Below are positions 27,764 through 35,731 of a stretch of 64,000 nucleotides of DNA, piece by piece. A model generated the notes under the pieces. The model saw only the letters and a program-made list of their open reading frames with translations. It was not told where the DNA came from and searched no databases. This DNA is from Chryseobacterium sediminis (GTDB lineage: Bacteria; Bacteroidota; Bacteroidia; Flavobacteriales; Weeksellaceae), in NCBI RefSeq assembly GCF_008386505.1, contig NZ_VUNZ01000001.1:1729937-1793936 (forward strand), given 5' to 3'. The position numbers were made by a program, and so were the translations under genes. Position 1 is the stretch's first letter. Every line of letters begins with the position of its first letter.

Positions 27764-28074
27764 ATAATAGGTTTTTAGAAAATAAAAATAGGGAAAATAA
27801 TGTTTCAGCTAAGGGAATTTTTCTTCAAATACAAATATCTTTACGACAGTATATTTAGTTTTCTATAGAATGACAACTTTTGTTTGTGTCACTATAATTG
27901 TTGATATCATCAGCCTTTGTCATTCCGAAGGAATCTAATTTGTTTTAAAATATTTTCTCATAATACTCTATTGAAAATGATATGGATTAATAATCTTTAT
28001 TATACAAACCAATGCCTCCTCATACCAAAAAAAGTGGGCTAAAGCCCACTCCTATTGAATATTTATTCCTTATT
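27764..28074. other. Intergenic region with two short dispersed repeats
   Basis: 311 bp without a plausible gene. It contains TTTGTCATTCCGAAGGAATC (27917-27936), a motif that recurs in Bacteroidota intergenic DNA, and at 28034 a half-copy of the GGGCTAAAGCCC element. Otherwise AT-rich; no clear promoter or terminator found. Confidence 0.6.
28034..28059. repeat. Palindromic intergenic element, half copy c
   Basis: GTGGGCTAAAGCCCAC is a perfect palindrome, followed by TCCTATTGA, which matches the right end of copies a and b. It lies just downstream of mvaD and could act as a terminator-like hairpin there. Confidence 0.7.
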
Positions 28075-29133
28075 TTAGAATTTCATAACATCCTTCACTA
28101 CCCCATTTTTCTGAGTGTGCTGTAATAATTCAGATTCAATGAAGTTTTTAATCTGCTCTTCAGAACCATTGCTTGGGAACAGAAGATGAACGTTTGCCCC
28201 CGCATCAAGGGTAAAGAATAAAGACATTCCTGTTTCTCTTCTGAAATCCCATACTTTATTGATAACCTCCAGCGTTCCTGTTTTCATCAGGATAAAAGCA
28301 GGATCACTCATCATCATCATTGCATGCAGTGTAAGCGCTTCATGTTCTACCAGCTTAATGAAACGTTCCATATCTCCGTTTTTCAGAATCTCTTTCATTG
28401 GAACAAAATTTTCTCTTGCTTCCTGAAATCTTCTTTCCGCGTAAGGATTGGTATTCATCAAACCGTGTCCTACTGTTGAGGAAACACTTTTCTGACCTTC
28501 ATGAATTAACAGCACCCAGTCATTAAAGTTTTTGAATACTTCATGAACTTCAGCATCCGGATATTGCACCCCGAACAAATCTGAACTTTCTTCTACCTCA
28601 TGTGTTTTCCCCCACACTACAAGTCCGTTGTATAAGCTTCGACATGCACTTCCACTTCCTAGTCTTGCTAAAAATGAAGCTTTCCTTAAAGATTCTTCTT
28701 CAGAATTTTTTCCTGTAAACGAAGCATCCAATGCCATAAGACATTTCGCAATGGCACCAAAACCAGACGCCGAGCTTGCAATCCCTGAACTATGAGGAAA
28801 TGTATTTTCAGTTCTGATAATATATTTTCCTTTCAAAATCCATGGAAGGTATTGCTCTATATTTCTGAAATATTTCTCAATTTTCTCTGCAAACTTTACT
28901 TCTTCATTTCCAGCCAGAAAAGTCTGTACTGAAAAAGTTTCATTTGCTGTAAACTCCATTGAAGTATTGGTTTTACAATGGTTTAAGGTATAACTGATGC
29001 TTGGATTCGCAGGAATCTGATCAGCATATTTTCCCCAATATTTAATCAGGGCAATATTAGACGGACAGCTTTCTGAAACCGTTTGTGTATGAATGGTGAA
29101 GTTTTCTTTTCCTATAAAATCTTGTGTCGTCAT
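28075..29133 (-). CDS. mvaD: Diphosphomevalonate decarboxylase
   Basis: GHMP-kinase fold enzyme that converts mevalonate 5-diphosphate to isopentenyl diphosphate, the last step of the mevalonate pathway, which many Flavobacteriia use. 352 residues. Motifs: SNIALIKYWGKYADQIPANP (substrate binding, about 25-44), the GHMP glycine/serine loop HSSGIASSASGFGAIAK (about 115-130) with the family Ser residues, RLGSGSACRSLY with the catalytic-region Arg, and a C-terminal LDAGANVHLLF. Last gene of a minus-strand operon (SDR, acyl-CoA ligase, mvaD), 21 bp after the ligase gene. Confidence 0.93.
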   Translation of the reverse strand: MTTQDFIGKENFTIHTQTVSESCPSNIALIKYWGKYADQIPANPSISYTLNHCKTNTSMEFTANETFSVQTFLAGNEEVKFAEKIEKYFRNIEQYLPWILKGKYIIRTENTFPHSSGIASSASGFGAIAKCLMALDASFTGKNSEEESLRKASFLARLGSGSACRSLYNGLVVWGKTHEVEESSDLFGVQYPDAEVHEVFKNFNDWVLLIHEGQKSVSSTVGHGLMNTNPYAERRFQEARENFVPMKEILKNGDMERFIKLVEHEALTLHAMMMMSDPAFILMKTGTLEVINKVWDFRRETGMSLFFTLDAGANVHLLFPSNGSEEQIKNFIESELLQHTQKNGVVKDVMKF

Positions 29134-29154
29134 AGTCTAATTTAAGTGTACTGT

Positions 29155-30924
29155 TTAGTACATTTTCTCGATAATATCTGCGTATTTTTTGATCACTACA
29201 TTTCTTTTGACTTTCAATGTAGGAGTAATTTCGCCTGTATTGATATCAAATTCTGCCGGCATTAAAGTGAATTTCTTCACTTTTTCGTAATCTGCCAGAT
29301 GGCTCTGTAATTCTTTAATTTTCTCTTTATAAAGGTTGATGATCTTCTCATTTTTCACAGCATCTTCCCAATTGGTAAAAGGAATATTATTTTTCTTGAT
29401 ATAATCCTGTAAAAATTCAAAATTAGGAACAATCAACGCTGAAACAAACTGTCTTCCTTCTGCAATCAGCATAATCTGCTGGATGAAGTTATTATTGGTC
29501 AGAAGGTTTTCGATCTGCTGCGGAGCAATATATTTTCCGTTAGAAGTTTTCATCAGATCTTTGATTCTGTCCGTAATAATCAGGTTTCCTTTATCATCAA
29601 ACTTTCCTGCATCACCGGTTTTGAACCATCCGTCTTCCGTGAATACTTTCTGAGTTTCTTCAGGTTTATTATAATATCCTTTCATGATTCCGTTTCCTCT
29701 GGCCTGAATTTCATCGTTTTCTCCGATACGCATTTCCACTCCCGGCAAAGGTTTTCCACTGGTACCATGTTCAAAATGAGTTAAAGGGAAAAGGGTCAAT
29801 GTTGCCGTAGTTTCCGTTAATCCATAACCTACTGTCACGTGAATTCCCACTGATTCAAAGAAACGGGTAACTTCTGGAGAAAGAGATGCTCCGCCACAAG
29901 GCAAAAACCAAAGTCTTCCGCCCATTTTTTCTTTTATTTTACTGAAAACCAATCGATCTGCAATAGCTTCTTTGAATTTTAATCCAAAAGGAACTGGTCT
30001 TTCATTTCTTCTTAATTCTGCAGTTTCCCATCCGGTTTTAAGGGCCCAGTCAAATATTTTCTTCTTCAGTGATGAACCTTCTTCTGCTTTTTCCAAAACT
30101 CCGGCATAGACTTTCTGGAAAAATCTTGGTACGGCACACATGGCTGTGGGTTTTACTTCTTCTAATGCTTTGGCTACATTTTTAGGATCTTCCAGAAAAT
30201 AAACACGGGCACCTCCATACAGACACAATAAACTCCAGCTTCTTTCAAAAACATGGCTTAATGGTAAGAATGCCAGTGAAAGTTCTTCTTCAAAGTTTTT
30301 AAACTTAAAAAATTCAAAGTGGGAATCAAATGCCTTGATGAAATTTCCATGGGTAAGCATTACCCCTTTTGGAACTCCGGTAGTTCCGGAAGTATAGATC
30401 AATGTGGCAGTATCCTCATTTTCTTTTTTACAGATTTCCAGTTCTGACGAAGCTTTTACGATAAAATCTTCAAGATAAAAACTGTTGAATTCTTTCTTGA
30501 TCCACACTGCTTTCTTAGAAACAATAATTGTTTCCAGAGTGTTTTCTTCTTTATTTAAAAACTCAAGACAGGCATCATACTGCATCTGGTTTCCTACTAA
30601 AACTGCTTTAGCTCCGGAATCGTTGATGATATGTTCTGCCTGCTCAGCATTATTGGTTGAATAAATAGGTACTGTAACGGCACCAATAGCCATTGAAGCC
30701 AGGTCAACGATCATCCATTCGGATGAGTTATCTGAATAAATAGCGACTCTGTCATTTTCCTGAATTCCAGCTTCTTTTAGTGCATTGGCTGTTTTAAAAA
30801 TAACCTCACTGAATTTTTTCCAGCTCAGCTCTTTCCAGGCTGCGTCTTTCTTTTTAAATCCGATCGCCGCTTTTATAGGATGTTTTTCTACATTTTTAAG
30901 GATAATTGCCTCTGCAAGATTCAT
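29155..30924 (-). CDS. AMP-dependent long-chain acyl-CoA synthetase family ligase
   Basis: Adenylate-forming enzyme that activates a fatty acid with ATP and couples it to CoA. 589 residues with the ANL signatures: P-loop TLIYTSGTTGVPKGVMLTHG (about 173-192), GYGLTETTATLTLFP (A5 motif), WFKTGDAGKFDDKGNL (A7 region) and DRIKDLMKTSNGKYIAPQQI with the hinge and C-terminal segment. The length and the PKNVAKALEEVKPTAMCAVP region fit the FAA/FadD15-type long-chain group. Its ATG overlaps the stop of the upstream SDR gene by 4 bp (ATGA). Chain-length preference cannot be read from sequence. Confidence 0.92.
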   Translation of the reverse strand: MNLAEAIILKNVEKHPIKAAIGFKKKDAAWKELSWKKFSEVIFKTANALKEAGIQENDRVAIYSDNSSEWMIVDLASMAIGAVTVPIYSTNNAEQAEHIINDSGAKAVLVGNQMQYDACLEFLNKEENTLETIIVSKKAVWIKKEFNSFYLEDFIVKASSELEICKKENEDTATLIYTSGTTGVPKGVMLTHGNFIKAFDSHFEFFKFKNFEEELSLAFLPLSHVFERSWSLLCLYGGARVYFLEDPKNVAKALEEVKPTAMCAVPRFFQKVYAGVLEKAEEGSSLKKKIFDWALKTGWETAELRRNERPVPFGLKFKEAIADRLVFSKIKEKMGGRLWFLPCGGASLSPEVTRFFESVGIHVTVGYGLTETTATLTLFPLTHFEHGTSGKPLPGVEMRIGENDEIQARGNGIMKGYYNKPEETQKVFTEDGWFKTGDAGKFDDKGNLIITDRIKDLMKTSNGKYIAPQQIENLLTNNNFIQQIMLIAEGRQFVSALIVPNFEFLQDYIKKNNIPFTNWEDAVKNEKIINLYKEKIKELQSHLADYEKVKKFTLMPAEFDINTGEITPTLKVKRNVVIKKYADIIEKMY

Positions 30925-31934
30925 TTCTTCAGCTTTTTGTCGTTAATATAATTATTCAGGTGAAAGTCGATACTTTCTTTTACAGGAATAAACTGATAGT
31001 TCAGTTTTTCTTTGACTTTGTGATTGGAAATGGTGTTGAATGAAGAAATGGCTTCAATATTTGATTTGGTAACCATTTTCAGTTTGGGAATCAGCCATCC
31101 GAAAAGGATGTTGGCTATTCTTCCGATATTTAATACAGATTGTGAAAGAATTCTGGCATCTTTAAGTCCCAGACGGGTTCTTACCTGTTTTGCCAGATCG
31201 GCATATCTGTTGTTCTCAGCAACAATGATAAAACGTTCTCCGAAGAGATTATTGTCCATCAGCCCGATTGCTGTATTGGCCACGTCTCTTACATCAACAT
31301 AGGCGGAGCCGCCGGAAAAGGTAAAACTATTGTCTTCAAAGGTTGAGAAAAGTTCTCCACTGCTTTGAGTCCAGTTTCCGCTTCCTACGATCATTCCAGG
31401 ATTGATAATTATTACATTCATACCTTCTGCTGAGGCTCTCCATGCTTCCATCTCAGATAAATGTTTTGAAATAGCATAGGCAGAGTGTTCCAGTTTTGGA
31501 TTAAAGTCCGAATCTTCATCCAGTTCTCCTTTTTCATTGAAATTATCAAGAACAGCAACGGAACTCACATGAAGAAATTTTTTAACGTCTGATCCTTCAC
31601 AGGCAAACAGGAGATTTTCTGTACCCTTGATATTTGTACGGTACATTTCTTTTTCATCTTTGGGATGAAAGCTCACTTTTGCAGCACAATGATACACCTC
31701 ATCCACACCCTGCAGTGCTGTTGTAAGAGAATCGAGATCATCAAAATCTACGTTTACCCATTCGATCTTGTTGAAAAAATCGTCGGGATTTTCCGTATAA
31801 AAGCTGTATGAATGCTTTACTTCGTTTATATTGCTTCCCGGTCTTTTAGAAGCACGTACATTTTTACCTCTTTTAAGAAGTTCCAGTACAATTATTCTTC
31901 CCAGAATTCCGGTAGCACCCGTTACAAAAATCAT
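30921..31934 (-). CDS. NAD(P)-dependent epimerase/dehydratase family protein (extended SDR)
   Basis: A 337-residue extended short-chain dehydrogenase: nucleotide loop VTGATGILGRIIV (residues 4-16), active-site pattern with Ser in VSSVAVL (about 124) and YAISK (Tyr and Lys, about 153-157), followed by the NPGMIVGSG segment. Similar proteins include dihydroflavonol-reductase-like and 3-beta-HSD-like enzymes. Substrate unknown. It heads an operon with an acyl-CoA ligase (4-bp overlap) and mvaD, so a lipid or isoprenoid substrate is plausible but not shown. Confidence 0.85.
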   Translation of the reverse strand: MIFVTGATGILGRIIVLELLKRGKNVRASKRPGSNINEVKHSYSFYTENPDDFFNKIEWVNVDFDDLDSLTTALQGVDEVYHCAAKVSFHPKDEKEMYRTNIKGTENLLFACEGSDVKKFLHVSSVAVLDNFNEKGELDEDSDFNPKLEHSAYAISKHLSEMEAWRASAEGMNVIIINPGMIVGSGNWTQSSGELFSTFEDNSFTFSGGSAYVDVRDVANTAIGLMDNNLFGERFIIVAENNRYADLAKQVRTRLGLKDARILSQSVLNIGRIANILFGWLIPKLKMVTKSNIEAISSFNTISNHKVKEKLNYQFIPVKESIDFHLNNYINDKKLKK

Positions 31935-32133
31935 TAATTATTTTACTTGATTGCTGACTAAAATATAACAATATTTTCTATCCGGCAATTCTTCCGGATC
32001 CGGCAAAAATTCCTTAGAAAAACTGCTTTTGCAAATTTGCGATTTTTAATGCATAATTCAACTTTATTTAACCAATATTATCATTCATAAAACAATAAAA
32101 AAGGAAATTTCAACCGCTATAGATGATCAAACT

Positions 32134-32172
32134 TAAAAGTCCTGAAAGAATTTACAACTTTCAGGACTTCTA
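32134..32172 (-). terminator. Terminator of the graspetide cluster
   Basis: On the minus strand the stem AAGTCCTGAAAG / CTTTCAGGACTT is followed by TTAAGTTT. It lies 22 bp beyond the stop codon of the MvdD-type ligase gene. Confidence 0.75.
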
Positions 32173-32193
32173 TGATTAAAAAACACTTTGTTT

Positions 32194-33198
32194 TTAAGCC
32201 ATTACCTCATTATTTCTTCTTGGAGCTTTATCGCAAAGAACGTCTGCAATACTCTTAGAAATAAGGTTTCCTTCTGTAAGATTATCCAGCCAGAAGAATT
32301 CTCCTGCTGCATTGATCTCGATGAAATAGTATTCGTCTTCAGGAGAAACAATCATATCTATTGCGCCGTAATCTACATTGTAAATATCCAGAAGTTCAAG
32401 CAGTTTTGCTTCTACATCTTCCGGAAGTTCCGTTCTGGTCCATTTATCAATCAGATTGATTCCGTCTTTTCTCCAGTCCACTTTGGCATCTTCGGATTGC
32501 TGGGAGTCTATTTCAAATGCATAAACATCTCTTCCTACAATGGTGATACGAAGTTCTTTTTTCTTTTGAATCATCTGCTGAAACTGCATCGGACAATATA
32601 ACAATGAATCAAGCTCTTCTAATTTATCTTCATTAACGACGTTGGTAAACACTACATTTTCTACACCGTCTTCATAGATGGCAAAACCGGTTTGCATTTT
32701 TGCCACTACATTTTGATGTTTCAGAATAAATTTTCTGGCTTCATCAGGGTTATTGGTAAGGCAGGTTGCCGGAATGGTCAGCCCTAATTTATCTGCAATT
32801 TTCAATTGTTCTTCCTTACTGTCGAGTCTTCTGTACACACTTGGCTTCCCTAAAGAATAAGCATCTACAGATTCAAAGAAACCGAAAAGGGTATTTCTGA
32901 TTTCTCCCATTGCCGCACCGTAAAACTTAGAGTCCATTTCTTCCCTAAGGCCTTTTCCAATATTGTAAGCTCTTCTGTACCAGATGGCGGAAATATCATC
33001 CAAACGATGCTTTGCTTCGGGAGTTTCAAGAAAACTCACCCATTCTCCATCCTGGAAAATAGTAGACAGTTTATTTTGTAAAGGATAGACGTCAACATCA
33101 AAACGAATGACTTCACAGTTATTTTTTTCAATGTATTCTGTTACTTTTTCAATAGAAAAATTATCTGCGGTATGGGTTATAATTAAAATTTTATTCAT
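32194..33198 (-). CDS. MvdD/MdnC-type ATP-grasp graspetide ligase (predicted omega-ester maker)
   Basis: RiPP maturase that phosphorylates Asp/Glu side chains and forms side-chain ester bonds to Thr/Ser in the precursor peptide. 334 residues from the ATG at 33198, which overlaps the upstream ligase stop by 8 bp. Features of the MdnC branch: N-terminal KILIITHTADNFSIEKV, AIWYRRAYN, FESVDAY, CPMQFQQMIQKKKELRITIV, the metal-binding DYGAIDMIVSPEDEYYFIEI, and EINAAGEFFWLDNL (the MdnB branch has GEWGML instead). The C-terminal ends in a short charged tail. In chryseoviridin from Chryseobacterium gregarium the homologous enzyme CdnC makes both single and bicyclic ester rings; the same role is inferred here from the precursors. 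Confidence 0.92.
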   Translation of the reverse strand: MNKILIITHTADNFSIEKVTEYIEKNNCEVIRFDVDVYPLQNKLSTIFQDGEWVSFLETPEAKHRLDDISAIWYRRAYNIGKGLREEMDSKFYGAAMGEIRNTLFGFFESVDAYSLGKPSVYRRLDSKEEQLKIADKLGLTIPATCLTNNPDEARKFILKHQNVVAKMQTGFAIYEDGVENVVFTNVVNEDKLEELDSLLYCPMQFQQMIQKKKELRITIVGRDVYAFEIDSQQSEDAKVDWRKDGINLIDKWTRTELPEDVEAKLLELLDIYNVDYGAIDMIVSPEDEYYFIEINAAGEFFWLDNLTEGNLISKSIADVLCDKAPRRNNEVMA

Positions 33199-34147
33199 GG
33201 AAATTGATTCTGTTGATAAGATTATCGGCAATTCTTTCTGCGATGGGAAATCCCAGCTCTTTTTGCAGCATTCCCCATTCTCCCTGTGGATTCACTTCAA
33301 GGAAATAATATTCTCCGTCTCTTCCTTTGATCATATCGATGGCTCCCATATAAAGTCCCATTTCATTCATCATGGAAGTGAGATTGGCTTTTACAGATTC
33401 CGGGAGTTCATATGCTGACCAGAAATAACCTTCATGTGCTACTCTCCAATCTGCATTTTCACTGTTATTGATCTTTCCTGTGAAGAAATCACCGTCTATA
33501 TAGACGATTCTCAATTCGTATTCTTTTTCAATATAAGGCTGAAAAATCATAGGGCAATAGGCAATGTCAGAAAGGTTTTCAAGAGATTCCTCTTCAATAA
33601 TTGTAGTTGAAATCATGTTTTCACCCGACATTGTTTTTGCTGTTACTCCATGAAGCTTAGCAATTGCTTTTCCCTGACAGTATTGATGGAAAAATGTTGT
33701 TATTTTCTCTTCATCATTGGAAAAAATAGTTTTAGGGATCGTTAAGTTATTTCTTTCTGCAACTTTCAGCTGAAATAATTTATTGCCATCTGCCTTTTTT
33801 TCATTTTCATAAGGGTTGATCCAGGGAATATGTTCTAAGGAAGTCATCAGATTGTAACGCAGGCTTCCGTATTCGTTCAGAAAGATTTTTTCATACTCCT
33901 GATCCAGTTCTTCAGGAGCATTGATTCTCCATGCTTTTCTGTGCCATACTCCTTTGATTTCCTCAGAATGGAAGGTATTTCCATACTCATCTGTCAACTC
34001 AAATGAATTTTCATAAATGTTGATTTTCTGAAGGTGGTTCAGGCGGTCAGAATTCAGTCTGAAATATGGGATATTTTTGGAGGCCAGGTATTCGAAAAAG
34101 ATATCGATATTATAAAAATCCTGTGAATGAGTGATGCAGAGAATCAT
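33191..34147 (-). CDS. MvdC/MdnB-type ATP-grasp graspetide ligase (predicted omega-amide maker)
   Basis: Second ATP-grasp maturase of the cluster, 318 residues. MdnB-type features: ILCITHSQDFYNIDIFFEYL at the start, GVWHRKAWR, CPMIFQPYIEKEYELRIVYI, MGAIDMIKGRDGEYYFLEVN and the diagnostic NPQGEWGMLQKELG. In microviridins this branch closes the Lys-to-Asp/Glu amide after the ester bonds have been made. The conserved Lys in both precursor cores (T-x-K-Y-P-S-D) gives it a substrate. Starts 75 bp after the second precursor gene, past a hairpin, and overlaps the next ligase by 8 bp. Confidence 0.9.
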   Translation of the reverse strand: MILCITHSQDFYNIDIFFEYLASKNIPYFRLNSDRLNHLQKINIYENSFELTDEYGNTFHSEEIKGVWHRKAWRINAPEELDQEYEKIFLNEYGSLRYNLMTSLEHIPWINPYENEKKADGNKLFQLKVAERNNLTIPKTIFSNDEEKITTFFHQYCQGKAIAKLHGVTAKTMSGENMISTTIIEEESLENLSDIAYCPMIFQPYIEKEYELRIVYIDGDFFTGKINNSENADWRVAHEGYFWSAYELPESVKANLTSMMNEMGLYMGAIDMIKGRDGEYYFLEVNPQGEWGMLQKELGFPIAERIADNLINRINFHE

Positions 34148-34159
34148 TTGCCGGTTTTT

Positions 34160-34193
34160 ATTAAAAAGGGAAACTTAATGTTTAAGTTTCCCC
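34160..34193 (-). terminator. Attenuator-like hairpin between precursor and ligase genes
   Basis: On the minus strand GGGAAACTTA / TAAGTTTCCC is followed by TTTTTAAT. It has the form of an intrinsic terminator but lies inside the operon, 28 bp after the second precursor. It would let precursor mRNA exceed ligase mRNA. Confidence 0.75.
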
Positions 34194-34221
34194 TACTATT
34201 TTATTGAATATTCTACTGATT

Positions 34222-34446
34222 TTATAGTGGAATAGTGATTACATCATCATCACCGTCAGATGGATATTTCAGCGTGTGCATCATATCATCTTTGGGAGAA
34301 GTTACAACGTCTATTGCAGGTTTTGTAATAACGTCTCTTTCAGGAATTGACATATCAGTTCCCCCTTTTACTGTTTCAGGATCCTTTACCTGTTTTTCTA
34401 AGAATGATGCGAAAAATGGCTTCTTCTTTGAGTTTTGGTTTTTCAT
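34222..34446 (-). CDS. Graspetide precursor peptide, three predicted ring segments plus microviridin-like core
   Basis: 74 residues. Leader about 1-29 with KKKPFFASFLEKQVKDPETV; PFFAxFLE is the recognition helix of microviridin precursors. Follower region: Ser33...Asp38, Thr41...Asp46 and Thr49...Asp54 each place a hydroxyl donor five residues before an Asp, predicting three six-residue ester rings. The core TLKYPSDGDDDV (residues 58-69) matches the microviridin pattern T-x-K-Y-P-S-D-x-D/E, with Thr, Ser and Lys donors and several Asp acceptors. A short ITIPL tail follows. The leader is nearly identical to that of the sister gene. Product likely a protease inhibitor, by analogy with microviridins. 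Confidence 0.92.
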   Translation of the reverse strand: MKNQNSKKKPFFASFLEKQVKDPETVKGGTDMSIPERDVITKPAIDVVTSPKDDMMHTLKYPSDGDDDVITIPL

Positions 34447-34498
34447 AATGTTTAGTTTTGGTTTGATATATAATTTAGCTTAAGCTGTATGTATATTC

Positions 34499-34735
34499 TT
34501 ACACATCTAAAACATCCTCATCTCCGTCAGAAGGATATTTCATCGTTACATTATCATTATCAGGCTTAGTAACATTATCCTTAAGAGGAGTAGTGATCTG
34601 ATCCTGAAGGGATGTAGTAATCTGGTCTGCCAATACAGAAGTAATACCTCCTCCTTTTACTGTTTCAGGGTCTTTCACCTGTTTTTCCAAGAATGTCGCG
34701 AAAAATGGCTTCTTTTTTGAATTTTTGTTTTCCAT
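34499..34735 (-). CDS. Graspetide precursor peptide, four predicted ring segments plus microviridin-like core
   Basis: 78 residues, first gene of the cluster. Leader about 1-29 (KKKPFFATFLEKQ, then KDPETVKGG). From Thr32 the peptide has an exact 8-residue period: Thr32, 40, 48 and 56, each with Asp five residues later (37, 45, 53, 61) and Ile/Val at the octad end. The final core is TMKYPSDGDEDV (64-75). This is the layout described for chryseoviridin: four consecutive five- or six-residue rings ending in a microviridin-like core. No clean TAnnTTTG box is seen upstream; TACTTTG occurs at 34765-34771 and 34838-34844. Confidence 0.93.
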   Translation of the reverse strand: MENKNSKKKPFFATFLEKQVKDPETVKGGGITSVLADQITTSLQDQITTPLKDNVTKPDNDNVTMKYPSDGDEDVLDV

Positions 34736-34849
34736 AAGTTAATATTTTTATCGTTTTGGAAATCCAAAGTACGAAAAATTCAAATCATGGAGAAATAATA
34801 TTACGTTTTAATAAAATTTTAACATAATGTTGAAAATCAAAGTATAATA

Positions 34850-35629
34850 TTAATTTAAACCAAGAAAATCCTTCACAACATTTGCAAAATCTACCGGATT
34901 TTCAGCCTGCACCCAATGTCCGGCATTTTTCACCGTAACGACTTTAGCTTTAGGAAATTGCTGTTTGATTCCGAATTCATCCTGTGGCAGGATATAATTA
35001 GATTTTGCTCCTGCTATAAACAATGTATCACCTTCAAAAACACCGAATTTAATGGCGTTGGATACAAATTCAGTATATTTTTCGGATAATGTTTTAAGAT
35101 TAAATCTCCATCCCAGTTTTTTATTGTCATCCCAATAAAGGTTTTTCGTTAAAAACTGTACGGTAGATCTTTCCGGGATATATTGGTTCAAAACTGCTTC
35201 CACATCATTTCTTGAAGCTACCGTATTGAAATCAACGGTTTCCAGTGCTTTGATAATTCCCTGATGATGTGGTGGATATGCTTTAGGAGAAATATCAACA
35301 ACGATCAGCTTTTCAACACGTTCAGGATATTTTATAGCAAACTGCATCACAGCTTTCCCTCCCAGAGAATGTCCTAAAACATGAGCTTTCTGAATCCCAT
35401 AATGATCCATATAATGTGCAATATCATCTGCCAGGTCGTCATGAGACATACTATCTGAATGAAAGCTTCTTCCGTGGTTTCTAAGGTCAATCAGGTGTAC
35501 AGGAAGATATTCTCCCAGATCTTTTCCGAAACTTCCCCAGTTGTCAAGCATTCCAAATAATCCGTGAAATACAAGAAGCGGCGTATTGGTTGAATTTTCG
35601 CCGAATATTTTTGAGTTTAAAATTTCCAT
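34850..35629 (-). CDS. Alpha/beta-fold hydrolase (YbfF-like esterase)
   Basis: 259 residues with the alpha/beta-hydrolase layout: oxyanion region LVFHGLFGMLDNWGSFGKDL (HGLFG, about 20-24), LIDLRNHGRS, nucleophile elbow GHSLGGKA (Ser at about 97), acid region in the C-terminal third (FIAGAKSNYI) and catalytic His in NAGHWVQAE (about 243). The pattern matches the YbfF/ABHD11-like esterases acting on short acyl esters or acyl-CoA. Physiological substrate unknown. Separated from the graspetide genes by about 115 bp and not obviously part of that cluster. Confidence 0.87.
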   Translation of the reverse strand: MEILNSKIFGENSTNTPLLVFHGLFGMLDNWGSFGKDLGEYLPVHLIDLRNHGRSFHSDSMSHDDLADDIAHYMDHYGIQKAHVLGHSLGGKAVMQFAIKYPERVEKLIVVDISPKAYPPHHQGIIKALETVDFNTVASRNDVEAVLNQYIPERSTVQFLTKNLYWDDNKKLGWRFNLKTLSEKYTEFVSNAIKFGVFEGDTLFIAGAKSNYILPQDEFGIKQQFPKAKVVTVKNAGHWVQAENPVDFANVVKDFLGLN

Positions 35630-35731
35630 ATTTTTAGAAGTTAGATGTGAGAAATTAGAAGTCAGATAACAAAAGAGATCAGCAACGAAATTGTACTAAT
35701 TTCTGGTATCTGGCTTCTCATTTCTTATTTA

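Noticed and set aside
32188..32601. 137-aa frame opposite the MvdD-type ligase
   Set aside because: Cys/Phe-rich translation typical of an antisense shadow; the ligase on the other strand is well supported.
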